Of a stretch of 13,910 nucleotides of DNA, positions 13,415 to 13,910 are shown one piece after another. Origin of the DNA: CAYJBH01 sp964369965 (GTDB lineage Bacteria > Bacillota > Clostridia > Oscillospirales > Ruminococcaceae); NCBI GenBank assembly GCA_964369965.1, contig CAYJGF010000033.1:1-13910 (forward strand), written 5' to 3'. The notes below the pieces were generated by a model, which was given only the letters and a program-made list of their open reading frames with translations, was not told the origin of the DNA and made no database searches. The position numbers and the translations under genes were made by a program. The stretch's first letter is position 1; each line of letters starts with the position of its first letter.

Positions 13415-13909
13415 ATGAATTATCCAAGAGCATTTTCACATATAGGTTTGTCTGTACCTAACTTAGAACAGGCAGTTAAGTTTTATAGTGAGGTAATGGG
13501 GTGGTATATTGTAATGCAACCATCTGTTATCAAGGAAGAAAATACTTCTGCAATAGGAATTATGTGCGAGGAAGTGTTTGGCAAAGGGCATGGAGATTTT
13601 AAAATTGCTCACATGGTTACTTCAAACGCTATCGGCATAGAATTATTTGAGTTTGTAGATAACGACCAAGAAAAACAACCATTTGTATTTAAAAACACAG
13701 GTCTTTTCCATTTTTCTGTACAAGACCCTGATATTGAAGGCTTGATTGAAAAAATTGTAGCACTTGGTGGGAAACAGCGTATGCCGATTAAGGAATACTA
13801 TCCAAATGAAAAACCATACAAAATGTGTTATGTTGAAGATCCATTTGGTATTGTTTTTGAAATTTATACTCATAGCTATGAAGTAACTTACTCTAAGGGT
13901 GCTTACTAA
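13415..13909 (+). CDS. VOC superfamily (glyoxalase/dioxygenase fold) enzyme
   Basis: A 164-residue protein made of two beta-alpha-beta-beta-beta halves of the vicinal oxygen chelate fold: HIGLSVPNLEQAVKFYSEVMGW at the start and LFHFSVQDPDIEGL in the second half. Putative metal ligands H9, E76 (IELFEF), H99 (FHFSV) and E149 (FEIYTH) follow the H-E-H-E order and approximate spacing of glyoxalase I. A lyase acting on a thiol adduct is therefore more likely than a ring-cleaving dioxygenase, which uses H-H-E; substrate unknown. An ATG also exists at 13409 but is only two bases from AGGAGG (13401-13406), whereas ATG 13415 is eight bases away, so the latter is chosen. It is probably controlled by the HxlR regulator upstream. 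The stop codon ends one base before the window edge. Confidence 0.9.
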   Translation: MNYPRAFSHIGLSVPNLEQAVKFYSEVMGWYIVMQPSVIKEENTSAIGIMCEEVFGKGHGDFKIAHMVTSNAIGIELFEFVDNDQEKQPFVFKNTGLFHFSVQDPDIEGLIEKIVALGGKQRMPIKEYYPNEKPYKMCYVEDPFGIVFEIYTHSYEVTYSKGAY

Positions 13910-13910
13910 T

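Overview
The window comes from the chromosome of a low- to mid-GC Firmicute, most likely an uncultured Clostridia (Oscillospiraceae-like) bacterium. The evidence is strong AGGAGG-type ribosome binding sites, sigma-A promoters close to the TTGACA-17-TATAAT consensus, a ThiI without a rhodanese tail, an M29 aminopeptidase, and integrative-element and IS remnants of clostridial type. No genus can be named from the sequence alone.

Layout. (1) Positions 1-534 contain no gene. On the minus strand they carry three tandem consensus promoters firing leftwards into a leader with a Firmicute rRNA-leader motif, so an rRNA operon probably begins just beyond the left edge. (2) Positions 535-6316 are a minus-strand housekeeping operon: consensus promoter, secA, thiI (overlapping secA by 11 bases), an M29 aminopeptidase (ribosome binding site over the thiI stop), a NUDIX Ap4A-type hydrolase, then a tandem repeat and an intrinsic terminator. 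(3) Positions 6325-12295 hold two large minus-strand genes of the cell envelope. One is a 769-residue secreted beta-helix repeat protein with its own promoter. The other is a 1140-residue single-pass membrane protein with a helical cytoplasmic part and a beta-rich exterior part, also with its own promoter. A 12-codon fragment resembling the C-terminus of the large protein lies between the beta-helix gene and the secA promoter. (4) Positions about 12300-12930 are a scar of mobile DNA: an IS-end-like segment, a long-stem hairpin, a transposase C-terminal fragment and one small integrative-element-type gene. (5) Positions about 12930-13909 are visibly AT-rich and hold a plus-strand pair, an HxlR/DUF24 regulator with the family's N-terminal cysteine and a glyoxalase-fold (VOC) enzyme. 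A GTAC-N6-GTAC dyad and a promoter lie between them.

How the genes work together. The secA operon mixes protein export, tRNA 4-thiouridine/thiamine sulfur transfer, peptide turnover and nucleotide clean-up, a housekeeping grouping with no single pathway. The beta-helix protein is a predicted Sec substrate. The large membrane protein next to it may sense or regulate at the envelope, but its function is unknown. The HxlR-VOC pair looks like a small acquired electrophile or aldehyde stress module. The most unusual items are the large membrane protein with its decayed copy, the beta-helix protein that ends without an anchor, and the three-promoter array.
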